A DNA stretch of 64,000 nt from Anniella stebbinsi (Eukaryota; Chordata; Lepidosauria; Squamata; Anniellidae), in contig JARDYH010000006.1 of NCBI GenBank assembly GCA_029215795.1, forward strand, positions 21,095,501 to 21,159,500, read 5' to 3'. The notes under the pieces were generated by a model that was given only the letters and a program-made list of their open reading frames with translations, ran no database searches and was not told the origin of the DNA. Position numbers and translations under genes: made by a program. This document shows, in pieces, positions 1 through 11,604 of this stretch. The first letter of the stretch is position 1. Every line of letters starts with the position of its first letter.

Positions 1-52
1 GATTTAAGCAGTGGCAGAAAGTCCGAGCTCCGTTTCGCTGGCTGGATGCCAG

Positions 53-1066
53 ATGAGTAGAGAAAGAGACAGGAGCAAGAAAATTTCATCACCAAAGTGG
101 ACAAGATCCAAAGTTCATCCTTCTGATAAGAGTTGGTCCCGTTTGGCGAGAAAGGATTTAGAAAAAATAACAATGACGAATGGGAAAGCGGGTCCATCGC
201 AATCCGGAAGTGGGAATCACAGAGATGGAGCTAAGCCAGGAGTGGTAGCAAAAACAGTGAAGTCACAACCAGAGCAGATGCCTGCTACAGACTTACTGGC
301 TACCATCCAAAGCATGTTGGATAAGCAGAAAATTGAGATTATGCAGGAGGTGAAGCAGGAGCTCCAGAAATCTCAAAGGGAACTACAAAACGGTCTTCAA
401 ATGATTAATGACAAACTTGGAACCATGGAGCAGCAGATAGATCAGAATAAAGATAACATAAAAAAGCAAGATATAATCTTACAGGATATGGACTTACGCC
501 TAATTTCTATGGAAGACAGAGATAGAAGAATGAATATTCGCATCAGATCCTTCCAGGAACAGCAGGGGGGAAATCCAAAGATCTTGAAAATCAAGTTAAT
601 GGAATGGATTAAAGAGATGGACCCTCAAATGGCATGGGATGATGCAGATATTGAAAGAATCCACAGAGTGGGTCCTAAAAGGAGTGGAATGTTCCCAAGG
701 GACATACTAGTAAGATTTGCCAGCTTTTATAAAAAAGAAAAATTGATGCAAGCCAATAGACGTGCCAGGCAATTGATGTTCCAGTCTTCGCAGATACAGG
801 TCTACAATGATTTATGCACTCAAACAATTCAATGGAGGAAAAATGTGAAGCTGTGTACAACTACCCTGTGGAAGAATTCAATAGTTTATAGCTGGGGATA
901 CCCAGTATTCTTGAGATTTACGCACCAGGGGAAACACCACAGAATAACATCATGCGAGCAAGGAATGGATCTTCGGCAGAACCTGGGCCTGCTGGAGAAA
1001 GATACCAACGGGAGGCAGGAACAAGAAAAAGAAGAAAAAGGGGCAGTAGGAGGAAGCAGTTTGTGA
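53..1066 (+). CDS. L1 ORF1 protein (RNA-binding chaperone), open frame
   Basis: This 337-residue frame encodes the L1 ORF1 protein, which in this family trimerises, coats the L1 RNA and helps target-primed reverse transcription. A basic, Ser/Lys-rich N-terminus with SPKWTR is followed by a long coiled coil (about residues 95-165, heptads rich in Q, E, L and I). An RRM-like segment begins at RRMNIRIRSFQEQ, and a C-terminal domain contains RIHRVGPKRSGMFPRDILV and the FYKKEKLMQ segment. I chose the ATG at 53 because the minus-strand copy has a methionine in the same place (QMSRER here, QMNKKP there). The frame extends upstream to base 11 without another ATG. It is the only uninterrupted transposon protein in the window. 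ORF2 starts about 250 bp downstream. The frame is intact, but nothing shows it is expressed. Confidence 0.88.
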   Translation: MSRERDRSKKISSPKWTRSKVHPSDKSWSRLARKDLEKITMTNGKAGPSQSGSGNHRDGAKPGVVAKTVKSQPEQMPATDLLATIQSMLDKQKIEIMQEVKQELQKSQRELQNGLQMINDKLGTMEQQIDQNKDNIKKQDIILQDMDLRLISMEDRDRRMNIRIRSFQEQQGGNPKILKIKLMEWIKEMDPQMAWDDADIERIHRVGPKRSGMFPRDILVRFASFYKKEKLMQANRRARQLMFQSSQIQVYNDLCTQTIQWRKNVKLCTTTLWKNSIVYSWGYPVFLRFTHQGKHHRITSCEQGMDLRQNLGLLEKDTNGRQEQEKEEKGAVGGSSL

Positions 1067-1223
1067 CTGAAATATAGATTAAAGGGGAAAGTGAGAAGAG
1101 TTAAGGAGGGGGGGTCCTGTGTTGGTTCCATGCTGGATGTTTGCTGCCCCCCCGAAGGATCCTAAGAAGAGGAAGAGAGGAGCCGTCGCCCGGGGGAACC
1201 TGGGGATGAGGGGGAGAAAATGG

Positions 1224-1266
1224 GGGGTATATGTGGGGGGAGGGGGGAGGGAGGGGAGGGGAGGGG
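1224..1266 (+). other. G-rich spacer between L1 ORF1 and ORF2 (G-quadruplex-like)
   Basis: A run of G-tracts of 3-6 bases separated by single A or T bases lies between the two ORFs. The other L1 has a comparable G-rich run on its sense strand at the same place (51191-51240), so this is a family feature rather than chance. Confidence 0.7.
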
Positions 1267-1314
1267 TATTTGTGTCACGTTAGGAGACCTACAAAGAAAA
1301 CTAGGATTGGAGAT

Positions 1315-4300
1315 ATGGAAAATAAATTAAGATTGATTACTTTAAATGTTAACGGGCTGGGTAGTGTTGTTAAAAGGAAGAGGATTGAAGGTTTGTTGAA
1401 CAAAAAGAAAGCTGATGTAATATTTTTACAAGAAACACATCAAAAGAAAGATGGTATAAATGAGCTAAAAATGAGGAGTGTGGGAGTATATGAGAAAGCA
1501 TATGGAACTTCTAAAGCAAGACGAGTTGCGATAATAATTTCTAAAAAATGTGCAATTAAAATGGTTAAAGTGGAAAGGTATGTTTTGGGAAGATTTATTA
1601 TTTTACACTGTTTCTTGGGGGATGAAAAATATGTACTGGTTAATGTTTATGCTCCAAATGAAAAGCAAATATAATTTTATGATAAAGTGTTTGGAAAATT
1701 GGGATGTAGAGAAAGCAAATATTGTAATGGTCGGAGACTAATATGGTGATGGATAAAATGAAAGATAAAGATAATATAAAAGGTAGTGGGAAAACGGGTT
1801 TAGCTAAGTAATGGAAGAACAGGAATTGAAGGATGTATGGAGAATAGTGAAAGGGGAGGAAAAGAAATATACCTTTTATTTGCCAAAATACAATAGTTTT
1901 TCCAGGATTGATTATATATTTGTTTCAAAGAACATGATTTCTAGGATTATGGACTGTGAAATAGGAGTAATTATGGTCTCAGACCATGCATTAATAAGCA
2001 TGGATATTAAAATAAAGAAAGATTATAGGGAAGCAAAAAGGTGGAGATTAGATACTAAAATTTTAAATTATAAAAACATTGTGGAAAAAATGAAAAGGGA
2101 AATACAGACTATATGGGAAATAAATGACACGGGTAAATTCGCAGGGGATAGTTTTGGACACGATGAAAGCAGTGGTAAGAGGGATATGTATTAGAGTATC
2201 ATGGAAATTAAAAAGACAACAAGAAGCACATAGTAAAAAGACTGAAGAGGAGATAAAGGAATTAGAGGAACAATTTAGAATAAATAAAGATAAGCATATA
2301 TATGCTCAACTCCAGGAAAAAAATAAAGAACTTGAGGAATAGAAAGAGTCCAAAAAGAATTAATATACTTGAAAAGGAATTTTTTCGAATATAGTATTAA
2401 AAATTCTAAAATGCTGGCAAGGTCCACGCAATCAAAGAAGGAAAAAAATATAATAGGGATAATCAAAGATAAAACTGGGAAAAGTTGCAATTTAATGAAA
2501 GATAAATTAAAAATATTTGAAGATTTTTATCAGAAATTGTATACATCAGAAGCGGGCTCACAGGCAAGGATACTGGAATATGTAGAGAAGAATTGGAAGA
2601 TAAGATTACAAGGTAAGGATAGGGATTATATGGAAGCATTAGTGACTGAAAAAGAAATAGAGAGAACTATTGATAAATTGAAAGGAGGGAAATCTCCAGG
2701 AGTAGATGGCTGGGGCCAGAATATAATAAGATATTTAAAGAGCTTTTAGTACCGAATATGAAAAAAACTGTATAATACAATAAATGGAGAGAAGACCCCG
2801 CCATCGTGGGAACATTCGCTAATAATATTAATCCCGAAACCAGATAAGGATTTAACGGACCCAGCATCATATAGACCTATTTATTTATTTAATTAATCAA
2901 GATTCTAAAATATTTACAGCAATTATGGCAACGAGATTGAATACCTTTATAAATAAGAATATAAAAAAGGATCAATGTGGTTTTATTCCAGGGAGGCAAA
3001 TGCCTAACTTAATAGGGAGAGTATTGAACATAATGTTATTAAAAGAAGGAACTTAAAGGCAGGGTTGATAGCTTTAGATATTTTCAAGCCTTTGATTGCA
3101 TGGAATGGCCAGCACTAAAAATTATTATAAAGAGATTTGGTTTAGGAGAAAGGTTTATAGGAGTGATTAATCAGCTTCATGCAAACAATAAGGTGGAGGT
3201 TCTGATAGATGATGGAATAACACAAAAAATTACCTTAGCCCAGGGAACAAGACAAGGGTGTCCTCTCTCCCCAATACTATTTGCAATAGTCATAGAAATA
3301 TTGGCAAATGTTATTAGGGATGATGAGAGACTGAAGGAGATAGGAGGGTGTCGCGGGAATTTGAGTTCCCCAGGGAGGCCTCTTATGAGAAAGGAGTCAT
3401 TTATTGTCATAGATCTCTTATGAGATAGATTTTTACTCTAATTATTTATAATGCTTTGATACAGTAACTGGCCTAAATGTAGACTAGGGATGAATAACCC
3501 TAAGATGGGAAGGGACCTCCCATAGAGCAGTGAAATCCCACCCAATAACTTCAAAGGAGTTATATTCATGCAAGCAACTAGACTCAGTTTACAGTGGAGA
3601 CCAAAGATACTCACGTATGGTTTCTTAAAGGTAGGTTTATTGAAAAAGACACATCAGCTGAGGGAGCCAGAGATAGACCTCTGACTGAACTAAGTATATA
3701 GGGTATCACTCTTATATAGAAACTGGAAACATCAGAATTAGCATATCTAGCCTTTTGTACTGAATCACCTTTGTACTAAGGGAAAGTTTACAATAATACA
3801 GGGTAGCACATAGGAATGATGTAACTTGTCTCTAGGTCAAAACAGAGAAAGGCGCCACATATGAATGATGGAGGTCAAGATAAACTAAAACAATACAGAA
3901 TGCATATAGTTGCTAGTGGACCAAAGTTCATTATGGTGAGGGCTTAACACATTGCTGGTTCTATCTTACAGGAGAACAGATACATGTATTTATTAGAAGC
4001 ATGAAATCAATATTAGTTTCTCAAGTTATTTGAATGTTCTTATTACAAGCTATTGGTATGATCATATCTGAAATATTCCCACAACAAAGGGGAAGATAAA
4101 ATAAAAATTAATATGTTTTTGGATGATACGTTATTGACATTAGAAAACCTGAGGGATATTATAGAAGAAATAAAGCAACATTTGAGAGAATTTGGAGAGA
4201 ATACAGGACTACAGGTAAATTGGGGGAAATCAGAAATGATGTTATTTAACTATGATAAAGAAGAAAGGGAGCAGTTTAAAACTTGATCTTAAGATTAAAA

Positions 4301-5728
4301 ACATAGTGCGGTATTTAGGAGTTCAAATTACGAAAGACTTAGAAAAGCTAGAGGAAATAAATTTTAGTAGTTTAAAAAAACAGATAATGAAGAAGTTAGA
4401 AGCTTATAGGAAATTAAAGCATTCATGGTTTGGCAGAATAGCGGTTATTAAAATGAAAATATTACCAAAGATTATTTTTTTGTTTAGAATGTTACCTATT
4501 AAAATAACAGAAGTAGAAATAAGAAGTTGGCAAAGCATGATAAATAACTACTGTAATGGTTTTAATAAATTAAATAAATAATTTAATTTATTAAATAATT
4601 AATAAAACAAAATGGTATAAGATTCAAAGGGAAGGAGGGTTGGGACTCCCGAATATAAAGATGTATTATATAGCTAATCAATTGAGATATGTTATAAATA
4701 GTATAGTAGGGAAAGAGGATTTAGAATGGTTAGAGACCCAGACAGGAGAAATAGAGTTAAGCTTACAAAAAAATTTTTTTAGCAAAATACAAAAGAATCA
4801 ATTGGAAGATATGGAATATCCCATCTTAAAAAATATTATAGATATTTGGGGAAAGCATAAAAAGAAATTAATTCCAGGAATTTCTCCTCTAGCCCCAGTT
4901 GTTTTGTTGGAGAACTTCCCAGGTAATTTAAGAAGAGAACTTGAAGGGTTATTGAGGGGGGAAAAATAATTAAAGTGAAAGATTGGATGAAGGGAATGGT
5001 TAGTAAAAAGCAAATAGAAGAAGTTTTAAGAGGACAAAAAAAATATGGTTTAAGTGTATACAATTGGAACAATGGACACAGAAATGGAAAAAGAAAAATA
5101 AGGAATGCAGAAAGGAAACAAGATTTGAAAAGTTAATTGAGTTAAGAGAGAAGGAGGGGGAAAATAAAAGCAAAAAAGACATAATAAGTGAAATATATAA
5201 TATACTGTTAGAGGAGGGGGGCAACAAGAAATTTTGAAAACAGTCTGGGAAGAAGATTTAGCAAGACAAATAACTGAGGATAACTGGAGGAAAATATGGG
5301 AATTAAGAACTTTAAAGTTGTTATCAGTAAGGATAAAAGAAAATAATTATAAAATAATTTGGAGATGGTATCTCACTCTCATAAGATTACATCAGATAGA
5401 TAAGAAAATTTCAATGCTATGTTGGAGGGGTTGTCAGGAAGTGGGGACTTATTTCCATATGTGGTGGACATGTGAGTATGTACAAAAATTTTGGAAAAGA
5501 GTTTTTAAAGAAATAACTGAAATATTGGCTAATGAAGTGGAAGCAAGTCCAAATGTAGCCTTACTATCGATGTTTGATAAAGAATATGGGAATAAAAATA
5601 CAAGAGAATTGATAAATAATCTCCTGACACTGGCTAGATTAATGATAGTGAAGAATTGGAAAATGCAAGGGAATTATAGTATAGAAGAATGGTATAAAGG
5701 GGTGTGGGATATTGCAATTAATGACTAA
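1315..5728 (+). pseudogene. L1 ORF2 (endonuclease-reverse transcriptase), decayed
   Basis: ORF2 proteins nick target DNA and reverse-transcribe L1 RNA at the nick. The N-terminus shows APE-type endonuclease motifs: TLNVNGLG, FLQETHQ, VNVYAPNE, then, in another frame, RIDYIFVSK and VSDHALISMDI. The reverse transcriptase follows, with FKAFDCMEW, GTRQGCPLSPILFA and a motif that reads FLDD instead of FADD (near 4110), so a conserved alanine is lost. The C-terminus keeps a CX3CX7HX4C cluster (CWRGC...H...C, about 5419-5475). Recognisable pieces lie at 1315-1674, 1811-2194, 2124-2342, 2369-2749, 3100-3348, 4092-4581, 4640-4969 and 5234-5728 in three frames, separated by stops and small indels. A 738-bp LTR splits the reverse transcriptase at 3349-4086. 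Confidence 0.9.
3349..4086. mobile_element. Solo LTR inserted in L1 ORF2
   Basis: The segment begins TGTCGCGGGAATTT and ends AATATTCCCACAACA, giving TG...CA ends with an imperfect inverted repeat. It is flanked by GAGGG (3344-3348) and AAGGG (4087-4091), a 5-bp target duplication with one change. Removing the LTR and one duplication rejoins the L1 reading frame at the position where the second L1 copy is continuous. A TATA-like CTTATATAGA lies near 3711-3720. No coding region is present, so this is a solo LTR of a retrovirus-like or Gypsy-type element; the class is undetermined. Confidence 0.8.
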
Positions 5729-5988
5729 CATGTAAAGTGAAAGTTAGGGTGCGAGTATCCAAAAAGAATGATTTTGATAGTATTTGGGGACCATTTATAG
5801 ATTACGTTTTATTAAAGGGGAGAGATTGTACACCTTCAAAAGAATCTTTGCAATTTTGGAAAAATGTATAATATGCTAGAGCAATATAGGTCTCAAGGGT
5901 AGGGGAGCACGGGGGGGATGTTAGGTTGTGTTTATGTATATTTTATGTTGTTAAATGTTGAAGTAATAAATAATTTTTTTTAAAAAAA

Positions 5989-6910
5989 GTTAACCTCTTT
6001 GTTATGCATTTATCCAGTCAATATGAGGATAATTGAACTCCCCCATTCTTACAACGCTCCCTCGTTTCAAGGCCTCCCTGATTTTGTTTTCCATCTCAAG
6101 GTCAACCTGAGCATTTTGGTCTGGAGGATGATAGCACATTCTATATTCATGTCACAACTGCCTCAATTTTAATTGGACCTGAACTTGGCTCAAAACATAC
6201 ATAAAAACTGCCAAGGGATTTAAACTGAACATAATTACAGGTGACTTGCTGTTTTCAAATCAACTCTGCAACTCTACTTGAGTCAGGCCGTATTTAAAAG
6301 ATTCCTGCTGGGGAGAAGTAAAACGGCCAGAAGCAAAATAACTTCCAGAAATCTGCAACAAATCATGTAGGGAAGTATCTCAAATAAGGCCTTCTCTAGC
6401 CTTTATGATTTATAAATCAAACAGTGTCAACATCCAATTTCTTAAATAAAACTGGAGGACAGATGTGGAATATGCTTAATTACTCCAGCTAAAAGTCTCT
6501 CCCATTCTTCTCTTGGTTTGGATTTCACCCTTGGGCTCGGCTGAAACCACTTGCCTATTTTTCTGTTCATTTTCACCAACTGCAAAAAATCTTGCTCTGT
6601 TTGTGTCTTTCAGTGAAGAGGCTGTCCTTGCAGAAGTTTTGCTTGTGCTCATTTGAGATTAGTGCATGTAATCCAGGAGTAAAATTCGTTGTCATCACAT
6701 TGTCATTACGTAATCACATGGTGCCTGTTGTGAACAAAGTAACTACACCACATTTTAGCAGCTAACATCACCATGCCAGCATGGATCCTTATGGCCTATG
6801 CAATATCAAACAACTGCCATTTGGACTGTGTTCCTCATCTGAGGTTTTTCATAAGCAGATACAGGAGGTTTTTGAAGGAGTAGAAGATAAACAATTGTAT
6901 ATTGATGATG
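5989..6910. other. No recognised feature
   Basis: AT-rich sequence with no convincing ORF or repeat I can name. A short part near 6760-6900 resembles degraded coding sequence (SNNCHLDCVPHLRFFISRY-like), but it is too short to assign. Confidence 0.5.
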
Positions 6911-6918
6911 ATATAATT

Positions 6919-7238
6919 TAGGCTGACCAGATAAAATCCAGATCAGGGCTCATGTAACTTTAACAGTTATAGAGAAAAGGGAATTTCAGCCGGTGTCTTT
7001 TGTATGCAATTAGTTCCTGGTGAAATTCCCTCTTCATCACAACAGTTAAAGTTGCAGGGGCCCTGCCTTCTTTTGTATATGGTCACTCTAGTATAGTGCC
7101 TGCACCTTTAACTGTTGTGATGAAGAGGGAATTTCACCAGGAACTAATTGCATACAAATGACACTGGCTGAAATTCCCTTTTCTCTACAACTGTTAAAGG
7201 TACATGAGCCCTGACCTGGATTTTATCTGGTCACCCTA
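6919..7238. mobile_element. hAT-type palindromic MITE, copy 1
   Basis: The ends are TAGGCTGACCAGAT and ATCTGGTCACCCTA, flanked by a perfect 8-bp duplication ATATAATT (6911-6918 and 7239-7246), as expected for hAT elements. The 320-bp body is a near-complete inverted repeat built on CTTTAACAGTT...AACTGTTAAAG and GGTGAAATTCC...GGAATTTCACC. It has no coding capacity. The copies at 11605 and 35594 have the same length. Confidence 0.88.
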
Positions 7239-7246
7239 ATATAATT

Positions 7247-7589
7247 TCAAGAGCAAATACTAAGAAACCTGATGCCAGATTGCATATGGCATAACAAACG
7301 ATATAAGAGGCTGGACTGAAACTTTAAAAAGAGAAATGTAATTTTAGGTTATCAAGAACTTGTGTACTTAGGAGAGAGAATTACAAGTCAGGATTTAGAG
7401 ATTGCACAGAAAAGGTACAAGCTACTGATGAAATGTGTTACAAAACAACTGGGGCATGATGGATTTTGTGGGTAAATATATTCCATATTTTACATGTCAT
7501 GTCATTTGAGAACTTTGCTGAGAACTTAAGAGCTTCCTGCTGGAGAGGAAGCAAAGTCTGGGGAAGAAGCTGATGACTAATTTGGTCTT
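7247..7589. other. No recognised feature
   Basis: AT-rich sequence with no gene or named repeat visible. Bases 7250-7480 vaguely suggest old reverse-transcriptase-like coding sequence, but no motif can be fixed. Confidence 0.4.
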
Positions 7590-7900
7590 GCTTGCCTTGC
7601 TTACTTCTCAGGCTTTGTCCTGCTTACATTTGAGTAGACATGCTACTTGTATTTACTTTTGAGTAGACGTACAAAAGCTTGGTATTTAGAATGCTGTTTC
7701 AAAATGCTGCTGAGTCATTAATTCCTGCTTATTTATGAGTAGACATGCAGTTCATACTCACGTTTACTTCTCAGTAGACATGCAGAGGCTTGGCATTTGT
7801 GGTGCTCTTTGAAAGTGCAGCTGAGTGAGTCAGTCCAACTTTCTCCTGAGTGGCCATGCAAAAGCTTGCCCTGCTTACTTCTGAGTAGGCTTAAAATAAG
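7590..7900. repeat. Degenerate tandem repeat around GAGTAGACATGCA
   Basis: The core ACTTCTGAGTAGACATGCA recurs in diverged form near 7626, 7651, 7726, 7763, 7840 and 7875. It alternates with AAGCTTGGCATTTG and GCTGTTTGAAA-like blocks, giving a unit of about 75-110 bp. A similar word occurs in interspersed repeats of lizard genomes, so this is probably an expanded fragment of one. No coding function is seen. Confidence 0.6.
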
Positions 7901-8090
7901 AAACACATTTTACCCCACCTGCTCTGCCTTTAGATAAAATTCAGCCCACAGGACTTTTGCCAGGTTGAAAAAAACCCTGGACAAAAAAAAGGTTCCCCAC
8001 CCCTGTTCTTGATGGTACTATGCATGTACATGTTAACATTACCTAAAACATTTAATGTAATCCAAGTTCACAACCTATGTGTCCTTTATT

Positions 8091-8710
8091 GTAAGCTAGC
8101 TGATATGCCTGGCATTGCTCAGGTCCGTGAATAATGTTTATAACATTTATTTGATAAATAATAAATTTCTTTGCAACTTATTCATCTTTAGGTTGGTTTT
8201 TTTTTTAGTTTGGTTGAGTTAGTAAATTGTCTTGTTAGAATAAATGGAAAATTGTGTTAATAAGAACTGTATTTTAAATTAGAGCTTCGTGATAAACCAC
8301 ATTTTTTGTTTTACCTGAAATGCCTACACCTCCCATCATGCCTTGGCCGGAGCAGCCACCTAAACTTCAAAAACAATCAGGACACACAACACCCTTTCTA
8401 CCAGCTAAAAAAGATGCAAACCTAAAATATGTTTTCAAAATATACCCGGCATTGCCCAGATATCTGAATAACATATAGTAAGGAAGCGGATCTCAGTAGA
8501 CACAGGGAACTGTTGTATGCATGTGCTCTGAAGTTATTATTATGAAAAAAAGAAAGCAGCCAGAACACAGGCCAGTGCTAGGCCTGTGAGTTAACTTTTA
8601 AACAAATTAAATTCATTTCTTTTTTCCTCTCTCACCCTCATGACAACACTGCAAGGTAGGGCAGTTCTAGGCCTGTGAGGTAACTTTAAAACAAATTAAA
8701 TTAGTTTCTT
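8091..8710. repeat. Interspersed repeat (Helitron-like family?), copy 1
   Basis: It contains CTAGCTGATATGCC followed by a weak GC hairpin, a second TATACCCGGCATTGCCCAG word at 8440, and GGCCAGTGCTAGGCCTGTGA at 8571, which is repeated with changes at 8661. The same words occur in the repeat at 59638-60795. Read on the minus strand, a GC hairpin followed by ATCAGCTAG resembles a Helitron 3' end, but the class is uncertain. Confidence 0.5.
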
Positions 8711-9925
8711 TCCCCCCCCCCCTCACCCTCAATGCATGGCCATGGCCACCTTGAAGCTGTCACCATGATTTTCCTTGTCCCCCACAGAAACCAAAAACTA
8801 CAACTCCTGGCATGCCTTTTGCTGTGGTGCCCAACTTGCCCAGTGGGAGTCCTGCTGCTGAAGTTCATGGGAAGTGAAGTCTGGCTGAGCCAGTCCACAC
8901 TACACTGAGGGAACTGGCTGACTGACTCACAGGTAGCTTGGATATTAAAGTCAGACTTTTTTTCAGGGAAAATGCAGAATTTCATCATAATGTCCACACC
9001 TTTAAAAAGATAGTCCTGCCAATACTAAGATAACAGCCAAGAAGCTACTGTAAATGCTAATTGTCATGTCGGTCAATTTTATTGCATATAACCATAGGTT
9101 CTTACAATTTTACCAGAAAAGAGACAACAGTCACACAAAAGAACAAGAGAGAAAAGTTTGAATAAGCTAATCAAATCAATTCATCATGTGCACATCTGAC
9201 AGGAACAGTTTTTCAGACCTCTACTCTAAACCTTTTAGCAACCACAGTGAATAAAGCTACTTGATCGGTTACATTAAGATCAGTATTTACAAGTAGTTCA
9301 CACATTTGCTCAGCCAGAGTTCTATCAGACATTCTTCCCAACAAAGGAAAGAATCATTTCCTGTGACTGGCATACAATTCACACAAGAATATATACTGAA
9401 TAATATGTCATATTTGTGGAGCCCTGCATATGGAAAGATGTTGAAATATAGAACGTTGGGTGGTATTAATGGAGGCACAGCCGTGCCTCCATTGTTAAGG
9501 GCCGTCAGTAAAAAACACATTCCGCCATGTTAAAGTGATAATTGGGGGGGGGTCATTCTAACAGCCATAAAATTGAAAATGTTTCATCAACTTTTCTGAA
9601 ATTTACAGGTGCCAGAAAGAAATGTTTGTTTTACATTACCTGAAAAATTCAAGAAGATTGGTGAAAGATTGAGGGAAGGAGAGCAGTTTAAGTTAGAAAA
9701 GGAATACAAACCTGCCTCCCTGCTTTTGTAAAATTTACTTCCAGGTTGCTACTTTTTGTGGTCACAATTTGCATAATTTCTAGAGCCTTATTAATTAATC
9801 CAGTGGTAGGGTCTTCTTCCTCCTCGACTGTAGTTGTCATATTTCAACAGTCTACTGTCTGGGAATCCAGCCAACCCCCTTATCAAAGAATGTCCGGGAA
9901 GGACGCCAGCACTTATTTGTTTGAA
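8711..9925. other. No gene recognised; one short hairpin
   Basis: The only structure I see is a 26-bp perfect palindrome-like hairpin, AATGGAGGCACAG...CCTCCATT, near 9469-9494. The short open frames here lack family features. Confidence 0.5.
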
Positions 9926-10115
9926 GGTATTTATTTATTTATTTATTTATTACATTTGTAATGTAATAAACCGCCCGAAGCTCTCTGGGCGGTTTACATA
10001 GGATTAAAAACAATTAAAAACAATATACAAAAATTAAAACAGCAAAAACATACAACATACACACAATCTGTACATTTAAAAACCGCTTCAACACTTCAAA
10101 AAACTACAAAAACAA
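9926..10115 (-). mobile_element. L2-type LINE 3' tail fragment
   Basis: On the minus strand this ends in the tail seen in other L2 pieces of the window: AAACCGCCCAGAGAGCTTCGG, then TACATT and (AAATA)n. The TTTA microsatellite at 9929-9951 is the tail. Only the 3' noncoding end remains. Confidence 0.65.
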
Positions 10116-10737
10116 AACAAAACAAACCCAGGCTCCTCAGATATTGCCAAAAGCCTGAGAGAAGTCCAAAAAGTCCATTTACCAAAGCCAGGGGTCACGC
10201 CAGAGATTCAGTCAGTCCAAATGTCAAAGACGAAGGTCAAACCAGGTATTAGAGAAGTCCAGGGTCCAGAGTCAACAGTCAAGCCGGGTGTTCAGTCCAC
10301 AGGTTCCAAGCCAGAAGTACACAGGGGTGTCAGGAGCCGAATACGTCGGTTGTTCCCAACGAATCCCTGCTTACTCCTTCACCCTTTTTATCCTCGCTTG
10401 AGCCTGTCCACAGCTGTGTCCTATTCCTTCGCAATCTTATTTAAGGCTTGCGTCAGCTGTGCTCTGTTTTTGTAATCTCATGCTGCGTCTTGAGGGACGA
10501 GCTTGCTCCGCACGCTTGAGCTGCCGCCTCTGCTGGGGAGTTACAGGACAAACCCCTTCAGGCCCAGAATCTTCCTCGTTAGAGACAGGGGGTGGGAGAG
10601 GGTGGCTTTCCTGGGGCTCTTCTGAGGAACCTCCCTGCCATTCCTCCTCTTCCGGTAAATCCTGGGGAATGGGTGAAGCTGCAATCTCTGCCACTTCTTC
10701 CTCCTCAGAGGAAGATTCTTCAGACTGACTCATGACA
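10116..10737 (-). mobile_element. LTR-retrotransposon-like fragment with small acidic ORF
   Basis: Bases 10328-10737 start TGTCAGGAGCC and end CTCATGACA, that is TGTCA...TGACA, typical of an LTR. The adjacent 10116-10327 is a CAG/GTC-rich leader-like stretch similar to 27700-27960. On the minus strand a 98-codon frame (10733-10437) begins 4 bases inside the LTR and encodes a Ser/Glu-rich acidic N-terminus followed by a basic RRQLKRAEQARPSRRSMRL segment. No pol gene is present and no target duplication was found, so the assignment is tentative. Confidence 0.4.
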
Positions 10738-11604
10738 GTAATTCATGGAAAGCTTTTCATTTTTTAAAAATTCCCTTTGGTTGACTTTTAAGGACTATTT
10801 TAACCTCTCATTAAAGTCAATGAGGCAGCCATCTTCCCTCATAACGCGACACTGACACACGCTCAGTAGCGTCGCTCTCCCCCCTCCCTCCTGCCTTAGA
10901 ATGTGGGGTGGGTGGGTGAAATGGCCGCTGCCTCTAGCACAGACCTTTTGAGTGAAGAAGAAGAAGAGTTTCTCTTTTCTCTTCTGGAATATGCATTCCT
11001 TTGGCTCTGAGAGTATTTTGGGCTATCTTCATAAGGCCAGTTTGCTCTTTTGCTCCCTGGTGAAGCAGGGTGTGGTTCCTCTGGATCCATGGTAAGCTGA
11101 TCTTCAGATCTCTCCTGGGAATAGGTAGCTATACCTTTCTTTTAATTTCCCCCACCCCACTCACACACGGTGCTCCTTCCCTCTTTTCTAAGAGTTTGGT
11201 CCATACTGCTATAAAGTTGAAAGCTTCAAACACTTCATTTAATTAGTTTGGGCTGGTGTTAAGTTTTAAGTACAATGTTGAAACATTTCAAAGTGCTTCT
11301 GGGCCTACAACGTTGGTTTCGGCCTAGTCACCCTGTTTTTTTAAAAAGGTTTAGAAACAGTTGAGGTGTCATTTATTTTGCATAGTGTACACATGGATTT
11401 TCTTTCTAATCCTTGCAGTCTACACTGGCTCCCTCCTTGATGTGTTTTTGGATGCAGACAAACCCTTTTTTGTTCCACCAGGCCTTTGGCAAATCATCTG
11501 GACCTCTGTCTATACCTTTGACTTTTAAATTGTTATGTATTTAAAATGTTTAAAATGCTTTAATATTGAAAAGTATTTAATTATATTTTTAACTTTTGTA
11601 TATT
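10738..11604. other. No confident feature; possible short reading frame on minus strand
   Basis: A 64-codon minus-strand frame (11090-10896) with a Ser-rich, Lys/Arg-rich composition starts at an ATG in good context (ACCATGG). There is no homology I recognise and no splice pattern, so I do not call a gene. Confidence 0.35.

Larger units (their letters stand above)
1..5988 (+). mobile_element. L1 (LINE-1) retrotransposon, copy A, 5' end cut by window edge
   Basis: The order is ORF1, a G-rich spacer, ORF2 (endonuclease, reverse transcriptase, Cys/His C-terminus), a short 3' UTR with AATAAA at 5965-5970, and an A/T tail ending near 5988. The 3' UTR closely matches that of the minus-strand L1 at 47567-52752, so both belong to one family. 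ORF2 has several frameshifts and stops and is interrupted by a solo LTR, so the copy is dead. Its 5' end lies at or beyond base 1, so the target duplication cannot be determined. Confidence 0.93.

Noticed and set aside
10896..11090. Small gene with Ser-rich product on the minus strand
   Set aside because: Only 64 codons, no homology recognised and no splice pattern; kept as a note.
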